Part shown: piece by piece, positions 1 to 11,084 of the stretch | How the letters are laid out: each line of letters starts with the position of its first letter | How positions within the stretch are numbered: position 1 is the stretch's first letter | DNA from: Vesta saturnalis | Lineage: Eukaryota; Arthropoda; Insecta; Coleoptera; Lampyridae | Reading direction: 5' to 3' | DNA length: 64,000 bases | NCBI GenBank assembly: GCA_036346205.1 | Contig: JARFJB010001819.1 | Location: forward strand, 3,991,001-4,055,000 | The notes under the pieces: model-generated | What the model saw: the letters and a program-made list of their open reading frames with translations, nothing else | What the model was told of the DNA's origin: nothing | The model's database searches: none | Position numbers and translations under genes: made by a program

Positions 1-1250
1 ATTATTTTAAAGTGCATTCATTTTAGTTGCTAATGATATATACTTATTTGATTGTTAATTAATAGTATGTTACTGCTTTTACGTCGAAATGAGCATTCTG
101 TATATTGGCTATCACTTACTTTCGCTTGCTTATTTTTTCTATTTACAATTTTTAATGTTGCAACAGCAAGCATCTATGTTGCCAGACATGCTAAACTTTT
201 AATTGTACTCCGTACGCTTGTACCATGTTTTGCAGAAAGCATAAGAAGGAATTTACCATACATAATTACTTACCGATCATTAGATAATTGCTCAAATGCA
301 AATTAAAAAATGAGGTCATCTTACTTCCTATTGGGTATATATTGAGTGTGTAACGAAAATAATTTCTAAGAATATAAAACGGCAATTTTTAATTGACTTT
401 CTCGTTGATTGTTGATAAATATAGGTTTGCAATAAATGGTAAAAGACATTTCGAAAGCACACCTAAGGGGTTTTTTGGCGCCGTTTATTAATTTAGCAAA
501 AATTATGTACGGACAACTTAATGTTTTTATTATTTTTTTTTAGAACATTCCGTACCTCTCTCGTCTGAGAAGAAAATATTTCGTGCTTCTTATTAAAGTG
601 CAACCAACTTGCTGACGCAACTGAGCTTGTTACGTAATCATGCAATTTTGCAAAAAATTGAGGCGAATTCACAAATTATTAATTGCAAATTTTGTATTAA
701 AATGTCTAATTGATTAATCTCTTTTGACCATGAACAAGAATTACGTAACACTAGTGTTTTATAATTTTTTTTTATTTAAAAAATGTACACCTTCTGATTT
801 TGCGTCAGAACAGATACAATATATTCATCTTTTTTAATTATTATTTACATCAAAGTTCCAATTGTTGAACATTATAATTGTCGTGTAATTATTTTCACAA
901 TTTTTCTATTGTCATACGTTTTTAATTAATCAAGCAAATTAATTAAAAAATTAAAGAAAAACAATTATTAATAAGAGAATGTTCTAGGAATTAAAAATCG
1001 CGATTGTCACGACATTTCAATTTTTATGCAAGCGTCATGTTTCCCTTTTGATGTAAGATATATTTAGCATGTTTTATAACTCTGATAGAAAACTTTGTGA
1101 CTTATTGAATAAACAAGTAACCAAATTACTTAATAAGTTCATATAACTCAATGTGATCAAACATAATATCGTTGTCCAGATCTTTTAACGTTTATGTCAC
1201 ATCACTTTATTTTGATGATTTATTATTATCTTGTTTAGTATGTGTATAAC
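1..1250. other. AT-rich DNA without recognisable gene
   Basis: I see no coding exon, RNA gene or clear mobile element here. The short open frame at 52-306 has no recognisable motif and no codon signal. The stretch is probably intron or intergenic DNA upstream of the Src exons. Confidence 0.5.
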
Positions 1251-1252
1251 CC

Positions 1253-1420
1253 ATCGAGCTGGTGGAGCAGTGGTTGCACGATGTATTTTAGCATTCCGGA
1301 GGTAGTGGGTTCGATTCCGATTAGCGTGTACTCGGTATGAGGTTTTTTTTAGAGGGTTTTCCTCTTAAAAATATGGCGGCATGATCCAATAACTACTTGA
1401 CGGAGGCGAGTACAAACAAA
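1253..1420 (+). repeat. tRNA-derived SINE, family A, copy 1
   Basis: The head looks like a tRNA gene. An A-box-like segment (GAGCTGGTGGAGCAGTGG) is followed by a good B box, GGTTCGATTCC, at 1308-1318. The body continues with a T-rich run and GGGTTTTCCTC, then GGCGGCATGATC. The same order of blocks occurs on the minus strand at 31955-32282, and a related head and body lie at 8290-8528. Three dispersed copies with internal pol III promoter boxes make a tRNA-derived SINE the best reading. A functional tRNA is unlikely because no full cloverleaf can be drawn. The 3' boundary with the adjoining PLE is approximate. Confidence 0.65.
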
Positions 1421-1424
1421 TACC

Positions 1425-3358
1425 AAAAGACCCCATCAATCGAAAGACCAATCGTTGGAATACAACTACGAAGAATTACTGGTATCCACAAATTTGCTCA
1501 CCGACAAGGCACTATCATAAGAGACTGGAAAAGGACGAACGCATGGAACTCTCGGTAAACGCAATAGTGAAACTTCCGATAATATGCGAAAGTTTGGGAT
1601 GGCGATAAGCTCACTGCAATCACCCGCAGTGAGCAATATACGGGGTGTCCAGAAACTCTACGGACAAACTTTGCGTAGTGACTCTAGACCCAAAAATAAG
1701 AAAAAAAGTTCATATAAACCCAGGTCCGGAAACGCTTCGTTTAGGACCTACAGGGTGTGAAAAAATTTTATTTTCCTCGGTTTTATGGCGATATTTTGCG
1801 AACAAATTTGAATATGGTCCTGAAACTTGGAGCAGGGGGGTTTTTGTGGTCGAGAAACTTAAATATTTTATTGATTTTGATGCTGCCTGTAGAGGGCACC
1901 ATCTACTGTGGTATGCTAAAAGTTAATTGGCCTTAACTTTTTTACCACCCGGTATATTGACGATCCGTTTGAATTAGTTTGTTTCCTTTTCAGTTCTAAG
2001 CAAAAAAGGTATACTTGGTTGATGCCTCTCAGATCAACCGTTTTCGAGATATTGGTTGATGAACAGTTCAACTTAATTCCCTATAATCCTTAGCTAATTG
2101 GTATTAAAAAACAAAATGACGTAAGTTTGCATTTTTATTTTAACTTTGAATTTAAGAACGAAAAAATTGAATGTTACAAAAGGTGTTACACATGATGGCC
2201 ATTTGTTTCGATACATAATCTCACTCGTTTTGATAATGAGCGACGAATCCCTGAACATATTCCCACATTATTTCTGAAGGTATCGCAGGCATCTACATTG
2301 GTATGCTAAAAGTTAATTGGCCTTAACTTTATTATCACCCGGTATATTGCTCCAAATTTCAGGACCATATTCAAATTTGTTCGCAAAATATCGCCATAAA
2401 ACCGAGGAAAATAACATTTTTTCACACCCTGTAGGTCCTAAACGAAGCGTTTCCGGACCTGGGTTTATATGAACTTTTTTTCTTATTTTTGGGTCTAGAA
2501 TCACTACGCAAAGTTTGTCCGTAGAGTTTCTGGACACCCCGTATACATGGAAGACTTCGAAGACCAAGCGGTATCTGAATTCAGGGAAAAACCAAGAATG
2601 TGGCGTAAATACGTGGACGATAGCTTCTTAATTCGGGAACACGGCAAGCATAAGCTGGATAAATGCCTAGATCATCTAAACAGCAGCGTACCCTCCATAA
2701 AATTCACAATGGAATTGGAGTCGGAAAAAAAACTGCCAGTCCTGGATATACTTGTTCACCGAAATGACAACACTTTCACGACAAGTGTATACAGGTAACC
2801 CACACGGAGAGGTACCTGTACTACAACTAAATTACCACAAAAGTTTGAAGTTAGTCGTGGCAGGATGTTTAGCTGAAACAATATGCTCGAAACAAAAGGA
2901 CCTGAAAAAAGAAAAAGACACTTAAAGAAAATGGCTACCCCAATCTAACTTCTAACTAAATAGGTGAAGGGAAATCCAAAAATAAGAACCTAAATACACA
3001 GTGGTAATAACGTATACCTTGGACAAAATGCGAAGATTAAGCAGCAAGTACAAGATACGCTTGTCTTTAAATCCACAAGAACGCTCAGGGGAATACCAAA
3101 ACCAAACCACACAATGACGAGCCGAATTTCAAAAATGTTGTATCTAACGTACCATGCAAATGCGGCAGATGATAATAGGAGAGAGCAGTAGACTACTCAA
3201 AGTTAGAACTGAGGAACACAAGAATAACATCCGCAAATGCGAAACTGAGAGATCCAGACTCGTCGACCATGTGTGGAACGAAGACCACCGAATCCAATGG
3301 GATAACGTACAGGTATTAACAAAGGACGCGAATGTAACTCACCGAAAATTCATATTGG
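1425..3358 (+). pseudogene. Penelope-like retroelement A, broken (RT plus GIY-YIG)
   Basis: Remains of a Penelope-like element, whose single protein joins a reverse transcriptase to a GIY-YIG endonuclease. The RT core is readable as SPAVSNI just before 1640, resuming as YMEDFE at 2544, with the catalytic YVDD at 2610-2621 and the downstream SIKFTMELE and LPVLDILVHR blocks. After a stop near 2798 the frame breaks repeatedly. Endonuclease remnants are readable at about 3150-3355 (IGESSRLLKVRTEEHKNNI, DHVWNEDHRIQWDNVQVL). A 901-bp inverted-repeat transposon interrupts the RT, and a SINE abuts the 3' end. Stops and frameshifts make it inactive. Confidence 0.85.
1641..2541. mobile_element. Non-autonomous DNA transposon with ~195-bp inverted repeats
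   Basis: The element begins CGGGGTGTCCAGAAACTC and ends with the reverse complement. The arms at 1641-1834 and 2345-2541 are nearly identical over about 195 bp. It is flanked by TA on both sides (1639-1640 and 2542-2543). Removing the element and one TA rejoins the PLE frame exactly, so the TA is a target-site duplication as in Tc1/mariner elements. Inside, a direct repeat of about 47 bp occurs at 1913-1959 and 2301-2348. It encodes no transposase. The open frames at 1645-1926 and 2313-2567 are just the inverted repeats read through. Confidence 0.9.
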
Positions 3359-3600
3359 ATTACTCAGTGGCTCAGCGGCATAGGTGTCAGACCAGTAAGT
3401 GAAAGGTACCAAGTTCGAATCGGAGAGTAGTCAAGTGCTTGAGAAAAATCAGAGCAAATGAATTCGTATTCAGGTACGAAATCAGTCCTCTGGGCTAAGT
3501 CTGGTGAGTGAAGCAGACTCCGCTTCTGAAACATCGTGCTACAAAAACTGTGGAAATGGGCCATTCAACTGAACTAACACAAATCTTTGTCAGAGTAGTG
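3359..3600 (+). repeat. tRNA-derived SINE, family B
   Basis: An A-box-like GTGGCTCAGCGGCATAGG near 3367-3384 and a B-box-like AAGTTCGAATCG near 3411-3422 are spaced as in a tRNA gene. They sit exactly where the PLE endonuclease similarity stops. The sequence differs from SINE family A. Only one copy is visible, so the 3' limit is a guess. A decayed tRNA pseudogene is the alternative. Confidence 0.5.
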
Positions 3601-4258
3601 CTCTTTTACACGCCAATTGGCTTTTGCACCGTACTTCTCCTCGCATTAGTTGTTGTTATATGGGTTTCTTAGCATTCTTTCTTACAAGAAATTCTGACGG
3701 TACAATTGGTCTAAAATAGCCTGAGGCTTTTATTGGTTCATTCTATTCCTACTCTCCATTTTTTAAAAGCCAAGTTATTGAGGGACTCGAGGGAATATTA
3801 AAGAGCGTTTTCTATGGCAATATGTGAATGTGATAGCATTTTTTTAAATATAGATTCCCTAAAGCTCTTATTCTTCTCTTCGGTAAGCGACGGTATTTCT
3901 TTCCCGCTGAGTAGTACATAAAGCTGAATAACGTGATATTTTCATACCTGAGCGAAACCAGCGTTATCACAATTTTTAGCCAGTGTGTGGACGAACTTCC
4001 TTTTCCATTCATTGTGTATATTTAATGGAGTATCATTTTGCAACCCTGAGATGAAACATATAAAAAAAAGGTCTGGGTGACTTTATTCCTTTATGAAATG
4101 TCTTAATTTTTCAGTCGCCTCAGTAATCAGAGCATTGGTGAAGCGCACTACTAGATATACTCTGTGACATAAAAAATGCATCACCAAGATGGCGTTGGAA
4201 TTTTTGGACCAAACTTGGCAGAAATGTTTAACTAATCAAATGTAGCAACTGATTAAAA
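3601..4258. other. No recognisable feature
   Basis: No open frame with a family motif and no repeat shared with the rest of the window was seen. Confidence 0.4.
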
Positions 4259-4259
4259 T

Positions 4260-4760
4260 TTCAAAGAAATTAAACAAACGATATAGGTATTTTTTATTAA
4301 TAATTTTATTGGCTAATTGCTTGTGTCTTCTATCCATCATGCCCCACACATGTTCGATGGGTGAAAGGTCGGGAGATCTGGGTGGTCACGGCAAGATATT
4401 AAAGTTAGCCTCTTCGAAGCGCTCCATAGAATGCACACTACCAAAAAGTCTTTGCATTGTCGTCGTGTACAAGTATAACCTAATAACATTCTTCAAGTAA
4501 TACAACTCCTTTATGAATACAATTCAGAAGATGCATAAATAACGAAACTTTGAAGGCTTTTTTAAATTATCCTGATTAGTGTGTCTTTTTTAAATATCGT
4601 CGAACCATTATTATTAAGTATTGTCCGGCTAATGGCACATTTCCCAAATTGGTAAACGTTTTTCCTCTGGACTTATCCCCACTCTTTGGCATTGAGGACG
4701 ATGAAATGGCACCACTGGCCGACCGGGTAATACAAAAAATTATAACGAATGGATTATGAA
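4260..4760 (-). pseudogene. Tc1-like transposase C-terminal fragment
   Basis: Read on the minus strand with two frame changes, the segment gives a DDNA catalytic block (about 4449-4468) followed by SPDLSPIEHVWGMMDRR (about 4330-4378). These are the second aspartate block and the final glutamate block of Tc1-family DDE transposases. The N-terminal half is missing or too decayed to recognise, and inverted repeats were not identified. It is a dead relic. Confidence 0.65.
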
Positions 4761-6965
4761 GACCCCACGAGTAATGTTGGAAGTGTGCAGAGCTGAAATG
4801 GTTGCGTAATTATTTTATGCAATTTGTCACACATTTGTCATTTGTCAGCATTCTTCATGAACATTATCTCAGTAGATCTATTATTTCTTTCCAATGACAA
4901 TAAATCACTTCCTGCTAGCGATTAGATTGGAGTAAGTTCTTAATATGCATTTTCAAATAAGATTTATCAAGTAAGAATATTGACTAGTTTCTCTCTAATC
5001 GTAACTTGCTTTATTCTAAACATTGCGAAAATCACGTAGTAATTTGAAATACAAAAGCATTATGCAGATGTTTTATCAATGAAGGACTTCCACTAACCCA
5101 ATTTCCTTCCTTTTCATTTGGGGGTTATACGCACATAAACTCGATATTAAACTCTTAACCGAGATAAATTTCAAGCACGTTTAGATATGCAAAGCATAAT
5201 ATTTACTCACTTTTTGCATAATCCTCCAATTACTCTAATCCGTTAAGTAAATTAGATGTTGACTTATTAGACAGACCACATTAACAATTCTATGCATGTT
5301 CTTTTTGCAAAAAAATGCATACGTTCCTTGACCTTAAAATTAAAGCCCAAAGCCGTACAATAAATAATAGATATGGCATTAGACAGGAAATATGGTATTT
5401 ATCCTTCGAGTTGTTAAAATTTTTGCTTATAGATAAAGTGGTACGTGTTGCATTTTTCTGCATCTGGTTAACCTTCTACTTATACTCTGATTACAATTAA
5501 ACCTATTAATATTATAATTGTGAGTAACCTTTGAGATGGTCGTAAACTTTTGGCCTTGTATTTCAATATTTTTTATCTATAATATAAAAGCGTTTACTTT
5601 CTCTATTAGAGAAACTTATAATATTCCTCAAGTTTCGGCCGGGCCATTTTGTATAAAAAGTGTATTCATAATATTTATTGATTATACAGCCTTGCATTAG
5701 AAGAGTTTGTATGAAACGGATGTATCACGGGTATTTCCGGTGTGTAACCCCCAAATTATATTATTGTAGCCGTCAAACAAAGGACGAAGATAATATATGA
5801 TATCGTGATGATATTCGTTTATGTAACGTTTGTGTGACCTTCCGCTGAGATAATTAATATTGTAATAATTAGTTATTATGGAAATTGATAACATTAAGCA
5901 GCACTTATTATTTCTTGTTATTGTCAACATACCTTTATATTTCACTTTTCTTGTGTTTCTTGGAACTTTTTTACTTTCTCATCAAAAGGGAAAGTTATTA
6001 TAATCGGTCAAAAAATTCGAAAATGAACTGAGACCGGAAATATTCGTTTAACCCAAAAAAATGGGTTGAAAAATGTCAAATATGCGTGCGTGCGTGTGTG
6101 GATGGATGCGTGCTTGCGCGTATGAAATGAATATTTCGTTCGCAATATCTAAAATAAAACCAATTGCATTCAAATTTTACTTAAGTATTTAGGTATGTCC
6201 AAAATATCTAAATCCCAGTGGTTCTTGGTGGTGGAGGAGAGAGGGATAAATGTGATTTTTTTTGTCCGTGATAACTCAATAATTTGAAAGTAGATTGTAT
6301 TAAAAGATTGCACAAATGTTTAACCCATAAATATCTAGATCACAGTGATTTTCTGTGTTGGTGGGGTTACTTGGTAATGAGGGGTAGATTTGATTTCTTT
6401 TTACCTAGACACCAGCGAAATTTGATGGAAATTGCTGGAATAATAAAATAAAATAATTTCCATACAAATGAGCATAATACGAACATAAAACGCAATAAAT
6501 AAAACACATTCACCATGTTATATGACGGACATTTGCACATTATATAAAGTGTTAAAGAAATATTACTTATAGAGGTATTCATAAATAAATAAATAAGAAA
6601 AATTAAATAAGGAAATAAAAAATAGCTTATGCTTAGAAATTAAATAACCGCAATGAAGTCTTTAACTCGGGTAATAAACTCTATCTTACAAAATTACATT
6701 TATGTATATACTTTAATTTAAATGTATGTTTTAATATTTCATTTTCAGTTTTTTAATAATTTACGCCTGTTGACTTATTCAAAGTGGAAAAGTTTTTCCC
6801 AACAAAATTTGTTGCCGAAGTGTTTCTGTTGAAGTAATGAATTATCCTTTATTAATTTCACTGAAATAGGGCATGTACGTTGTAATTATGGCTCTATGTT
6901 AAGAGTGCATTCATTATTTTTTTCTCATATAAAATGAACTTATTACGATAAGCGAATGGCGTCAT
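4761..6965. other. AT-rich DNA, no gene; short GTGCG-rich microsatellite
   Basis: No coding signal. At 6083-6122 there is an imperfect (GTGCGTGC) simple repeat. It is followed by text resembling repeat family C below (the GATAACTC block at about 6272), so a diverged copy of that family may be present. Confidence 0.35.
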
Positions 6966-7275
6966 TTGCGCATCATATTTTTGTCAACTACGAATTATCA
7001 TACACAAACTGTTTATCAAAGCCTGAAGGTTACCAACATCAAAATTTCACGCGAAAATGTAAGGTTAGGTAGTCCAAGTTCGCAACGAGTGAAAAGGAGA
7101 CTGGAAAGTGGAAGCAGCAATGAACAAATTCGAAGAAGCTCGCCCGATCGGATGCGGACTGAATGCGGTAGTAGTGATGTATTCCACCCTGTACTCTCGG
7201 CGGCAAAACTTCGAGGTTTGACGCGACAATCCATTTTATTAGAAAGATTACTCACTCGAGGAATTTTTCCGAATA
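6966..7275 (+). CDS. Unrecognised candidate exon or ORF fragment
   Basis: An open frame of about 100 codons ends at a good splice donor, GTAAGTT at 7276, in phase 1. The part at 7070-7260 is 42-57% GC by line, against roughly 30% around it. It is rich in Arg and Ser (for example SSNEQIRRSSPDRMRTE, LTRQSILLERLLTRGIF). I do not recognise the family. It could be an exon of a host gene, including an upstream exon of the Src locus, or captured sequence in a transposon, since a transposase relic starts about 100 bp downstream. No initiator ATG or acceptor is convincing. Confidence 0.3.
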
Positions 7276-7379
7276 GTAAGTTTTTTTTTTAATTCCCAAA
7301 GGTGACCTCTGAAGCTCTGCAGAAATACAATTTTCCAATTCTTATCATTACTTGAATTACAGCATGTTAAAATTGCTCA

Positions 7380-7975
7380 ATTTAAAGAAGTTTGCGAAGT
7401 TTTTTATAAAACTCCCCTGAAGGCGAACACGCAAACGGGGCCTTTGTAAGCAACATTTTGCACTATCGGTCACGTTTCCTTTCCAATTTATTATGTTATT
7501 AGGCTATGGAAAATCCCAATTACGTTATTCATAAACGAAGTCAACGATATAAAACAAATTAAGGTTTAGTGTGGAATTTTTTATGATAGAATTGTTGGCC
7601 CATTTTTTATTGCCAAAAATTTAAATCAACAAGTTTATATGCACCTTTTCGAGACAAATGTATTACTTTTTATAAACTCTTTGCAACCAGAAATGCGGCG
7701 CAATATTGTCTGGCAGCATGATGGGTGCCCTGCTCATTCCACACGTTTGGTACGGCAGTGGTGATTTGGTCCTATTGATTTTCCTGCACAATCGCCCACA
7801 CCAGTGAATTTGTTTTTGTTGGGTTTTTTAGAAGAAAAAGTATATTCTAATGACCAGGTACATAATGAAGCACGAATACAGGCCGCGGATAACGAAATAA
7901 ATGTGGCAGCAACGATTCGGAAAGTCTATGGTGAATTTATTCATAGGATGGAGAAACGTATGTAAGTCGGAGGGG
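7380..7975 (+). pseudogene. Mariner-like (DUF4817-type) transposase relic
   Basis: With several frame changes the plus strand reads as the catalytic half of a DDE transposase of the group that carries an N-terminal DUF4817 domain. Visible blocks are NPNYVIHKRSQRYK, IVGPFFIAKNLN, the D-block WQHDGCPAHSTRLVRQW and LFLLGFLEEKVYSNDQV. A stop replaces a residue after VRQW and the SPDL motif is decayed to SPTPV. At least four other relics of the same group occur in this window. Confidence 0.7.
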
Positions 7976-8289
7976 GATATTTAGAATAATACGTGTTTAC
8001 ACAATTGTACTAATTATTAATATTGATTTTTATGGCTTGTTTGAAAACCTAAGAATTTTTTTTTATTATACTTTTTTTTTGGTTAATGCTATAGACTTAC
8101 AATCGGTTTTAAATTATTGGCACTTTTAACCTCTAAAAAATAAGTCCAAGAATTAATTATTAATGGAAAATTGGCATATATCACCACATCGCCTTCTTTA
8201 AAACATTATATCCACGTTTGTATTAGTGACATAAAAATTAAAAAAATTAAAATCGATTCCGTTTTTCATTACCTTTCAATTAAAGAAAA

Positions 8290-8528
8290 ATGCCTCGTGT
8301 TTCATTCCCTCCCTAAGGGGGAGGGCGGGCTGCATGAGCTTTCCAAGCTCCTTCAACCACAATCATGGATTGCCAACGGATTTAGGGTTCTGAGGGGAAA
8401 GATACTAGCCCAGCATTCGCCTAAATAGCCGCACATCGTGTGCGTATACGCAGTAACGGGAATCGAACCCATTACCTCCCGAGTGCTAAACAGATTGTGT
8501 TACCACAACTCTACTAGCTCGGTTTCAA
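8290..8528 (-). repeat. tRNA-derived SINE, family A, copy 2
   Basis: The minus-strand head is at about 8528, with the B box GGTTCGATTCC read from 8469 to 8459. The body (GCGAATGCTGGGCTAGTATC on the minus strand) matches copy 3 at 31955-32282 over about 70 bp. The tail is the C/G-rich block around 8311-8330. It supports family A as a dispersed repeat. Confidence 0.7.
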
Positions 8529-8772
8529 TTAATACGTTAAACTTCCTTTTAAGTGCAATACTTTTTGAAGAAAACGAATCAAAAAGACGTTTTTAAGGGG
8601 TGCAAATTCCAATCATCAAGTGGCGATAACTTAGAGGGAAATCATTTTCAGAAAAAGTTGTATGGGCATTTTTGTCATACCTTCTCTTTTTAGCCAATTA
8701 GGGCCACGGAAGAGGTGCAATAGTTAATTATATTTATCTTGCCAAGATTTTTACCTTCCACATATACATATA

Positions 8773-9606
8773 CCGGGTGTAAATCAAATAGGAGCTACCC
8801 CTGTAACTTTTGAACGGGTCGTTACGTTTTGTTCGAATTTTAATAGGTTATATTAGTGCCAGTTTGGAATTTTTTTCATTAAAAAAACAATATGGCCGAC
8901 TTCCGGTTTCACACAAAAGCTGAACATTTAAATGGAACACCTTGTGTATTTTTACATATTTGGATTCTAGGGCCTCAAATGCATACAGTTCGTCTGTCAA
9001 ATGTCAACTCATTTTCGTTTTATTTTTTAAATATTTTTAATTTGAGATCATTATGACGTTATCTAAATTATGGATAATTGACGTACATTACCCTACAATA
9101 TCATTTTTCCTAATAATTAATTTTTGTGAAGTTTGTAAACGATCAAATTTAAAAATTACGGTTTTTTAACTAAAACTCGATGTTCTCAATAGAAACGTAC
9201 ATGGACCACCATGTATATTAAATAGCTCTTTCAAGTACTAGTAAAACGATATACATAGTAATTTTCTTAGTTCCCAAATAAAGCAGTAATTTTTAATTTT
9301 CTAATTTTTATTAACACAACATACTCCTCAAGCAGACTCTGTCAAATTAAAATGGCGTTTGAGTTGACATTTGGCAGATGAACTGCATATATTTGAAGCC
9401 GTAGATTCCAAACATGTAAAAATCTACAGGTTGTTCCATTTAAATTTTCATCTTTTGTGTCATTTCCGGTGAAACTGAAAGTCGGTCATATTGTTTTTTT
9501 ATGTAAAAAAATCCCAAACTGGCTCCAATATAACCCATCAAAACTTGAACAAAATCTAACGACCCGTTCAAAAGTTACAGGGTGACCCTATTTGATTTAC
9601 ACCCGG
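8773..9606. mobile_element. Non-autonomous DNA transposon with ~240-bp inverted repeats
   Basis: The ends are CCGGGTGTAAATCAAATAGG and its reverse complement, with TA on both sides (8771-8772 and 9607-9608). The arms run about 240 bp inward with moderate divergence and include the blocks AACTTTTGAACGGGTCG and TGTCAAATGTCAACTC. The interior is AT-rich without an open frame. It lies within repeat family C: the TACC-TTCCA block before it and GGTATAGAAGG after it belong to that family. Confidence 0.85.
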
Positions 9607-9610
9607 TATA

Positions 9611-10260
9611 GGTATAGAAGGTTATGCAATCGACTTTGATTTCACTATCGCTAAATCGACGTATTAGCTGGTTTAGCAATTTTTGGCCAGTTTCGCCAAG
9701 ATCGGCCATCATGTCATGATGTCTGTGTGTGTATGGATGTATGTTAGTATCCACGATAACTCCAGAACGAAAACACCTACGTACTTAAAATTTGGTATTT
9801 AAGCTGGTTTTCATTTGGATTAGAATTTATTAGATTTTGGGAGGAGTCCAGCGGTGGAGAGGGGGGGGGTTATTAGGGGCAGTTTTGATCAAATATTACT
9901 AAAACAGCTGCATATTTCACAAATATAAAAATACGTAGATATAGATCTTAAACATGTCGGTTATATTCTATGCAATTTTTTGATATGACGCGTAATTTAG
10001 CGGCAAGAGAATTCCTAAGGTAGAATTTAAGTGTTACTTCAATTTTTTTCATTACCTGAGTAACGATTAATTTTATAAGAAAAAGTGTAAACGTATTTTT
10101 TAAAGAAAATTTAATTTTACATAAATTTTCTTTATAAAGTTTTTTAATGTAAAGCGAAATAAGTGTAAAAATTAAATAAATATGATTGAAAATGCTGAAA
10201 CTGTATTATCGATATTTTTGTAGAAGCGGGCGGCTTTGGAATTTTGTTTTACGTTAACAC
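9611..10260 (+). repeat. Dispersed repeat family C, copy 1
   Basis: This segment matches the reverse complement of about 17510-18075. Shared landmarks are GATCGGCCATCATG, a GT-rich microsatellite, CCACGATAACTCCAGAACG, CATTTGGATTAGA and, near the end, AAATAAATATGATTGAAAA and TATCGATATTTTTGTAGAAG. No coding signal is seen. The GATAACTCC block after a GT repeat suggests an internal microsatellite-bearing transposon. Confidence 0.7.
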
Positions 10261-10261
10261 G

Positions 10262-10560
10262 TATTTATGTCTATGAATCTCTATCTGACATGAAGTTTTA
10301 AACGTCATTCTGACATAGATTATTGGTTTTGTTTATACAATGTTGCCTGTTTTCGTTATGAACGTGTAAAAAAGAGGTTGCATAGTTATCCTAAAAAAAT
10401 TGAAATTAAAATTATTTCATTTTTTTTTATTTAAGTTAGCATCTAGATGTCTATTAACCTCTGTCTGTCATGAAGCTTTAAACGTCTGTTTGACATAGAT
10501 TATTGTTTTTGCGCTTACAATGTTGCCTATTTTCATAATGGACTTCTTATAAGAGAGGTT
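10262..10560. repeat. Two copies of a ~120-bp imperfect palindrome
   Basis: The block TATGTCTATGAATCTCTATC, then CATGAAGYTTTAAACGTC and GACATAGATTATTG, occurs at about 10262-10380 and 10443-10560. A third copy lies at about 17397-17510. Each copy is roughly palindromic around TTTAAA and ends in AATGTTGCCT followed by a GTTATGAAC-like block. They adjoin both copies of repeat family C. Confidence 0.65.
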
Positions 10561-10880
10561 GCATACTTGTCCTTAAATAGTATGTTAAAGTATAAGTGGA
10601 TAAAAATATCTTTCAAACACGCGCGATGTTTAGAGCACGATGGCGCAGCCGAAGTGTTCGAAATAGAGTAAGTGTTTTAAAGACCAGTTATCCACGAATA
10701 CTTTACGCTATTTTTTTTATTGGTGCACCTTGAAATTATAAATACTAGTATTATTACTAGAAAAATTGAAAATAAGAACTAAGAATGTAAAATATGTAAA
10801 TAAAAATTAATATATCTAACAATACTAACTGTACTTTCTATTTTCATTTATAAAATTAAAAGTGTTAAACAATGTTTAAG
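10561..10880. other. Small inverted repeat, otherwise featureless
   Basis: GTGGATAAAAATATCTTTCA at 10597 and a matching inverted segment ending in ATCCAC near 10695 flank a GC-richer 50-nt loop. No gene is seen. Confidence 0.35.
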
Positions 10881-11054
10881 TAATTAAAAATTATTATTAA
10901 TTTTATTAAATACATAAATAAAGTTTACCTCGAGTAGAATTTGAACCTACGACCTGTACTTTGCTAGAGTACTCTAGCAAAGTACAGGTCAGTTCAAATC
11001 TACTCGAGGTAACTTTATTTATGTATTTAATAAATTAATAATAATTTTTAATTA
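10881..11054. repeat. Near-perfect fold-back repeat with B-box-like sequence
   Basis: The two arms, 10881-10970 and 10971-11054, are reverse complements with virtually no spacer; the right arm lacks about six bases. Each arm carries a GGTTCAAATTC-like B box beside a short hairpin, like the 3' half of a tRNA-derived SINE duplicated head to head. It sits directly before the 5'-truncated PLE B. Confidence 0.85.
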
Positions 11055-11084
11055 CATAATTATCTTTGAACTTATTCGTTCATA

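Noticed and set aside
1645..2567. Two open frames of 84-93 codons with the same protein sequence
   Set aside because: They are the two inverted repeats of the 901-bp transposon read in opposite directions, with no coding evidence.
1300..8530. tRNA genes at the B-box sequences
   Set aside because: No acceptor or anticodon stems can be paired, and SINE bodies follow the heads, so these are SINEs rather than tRNA genes.
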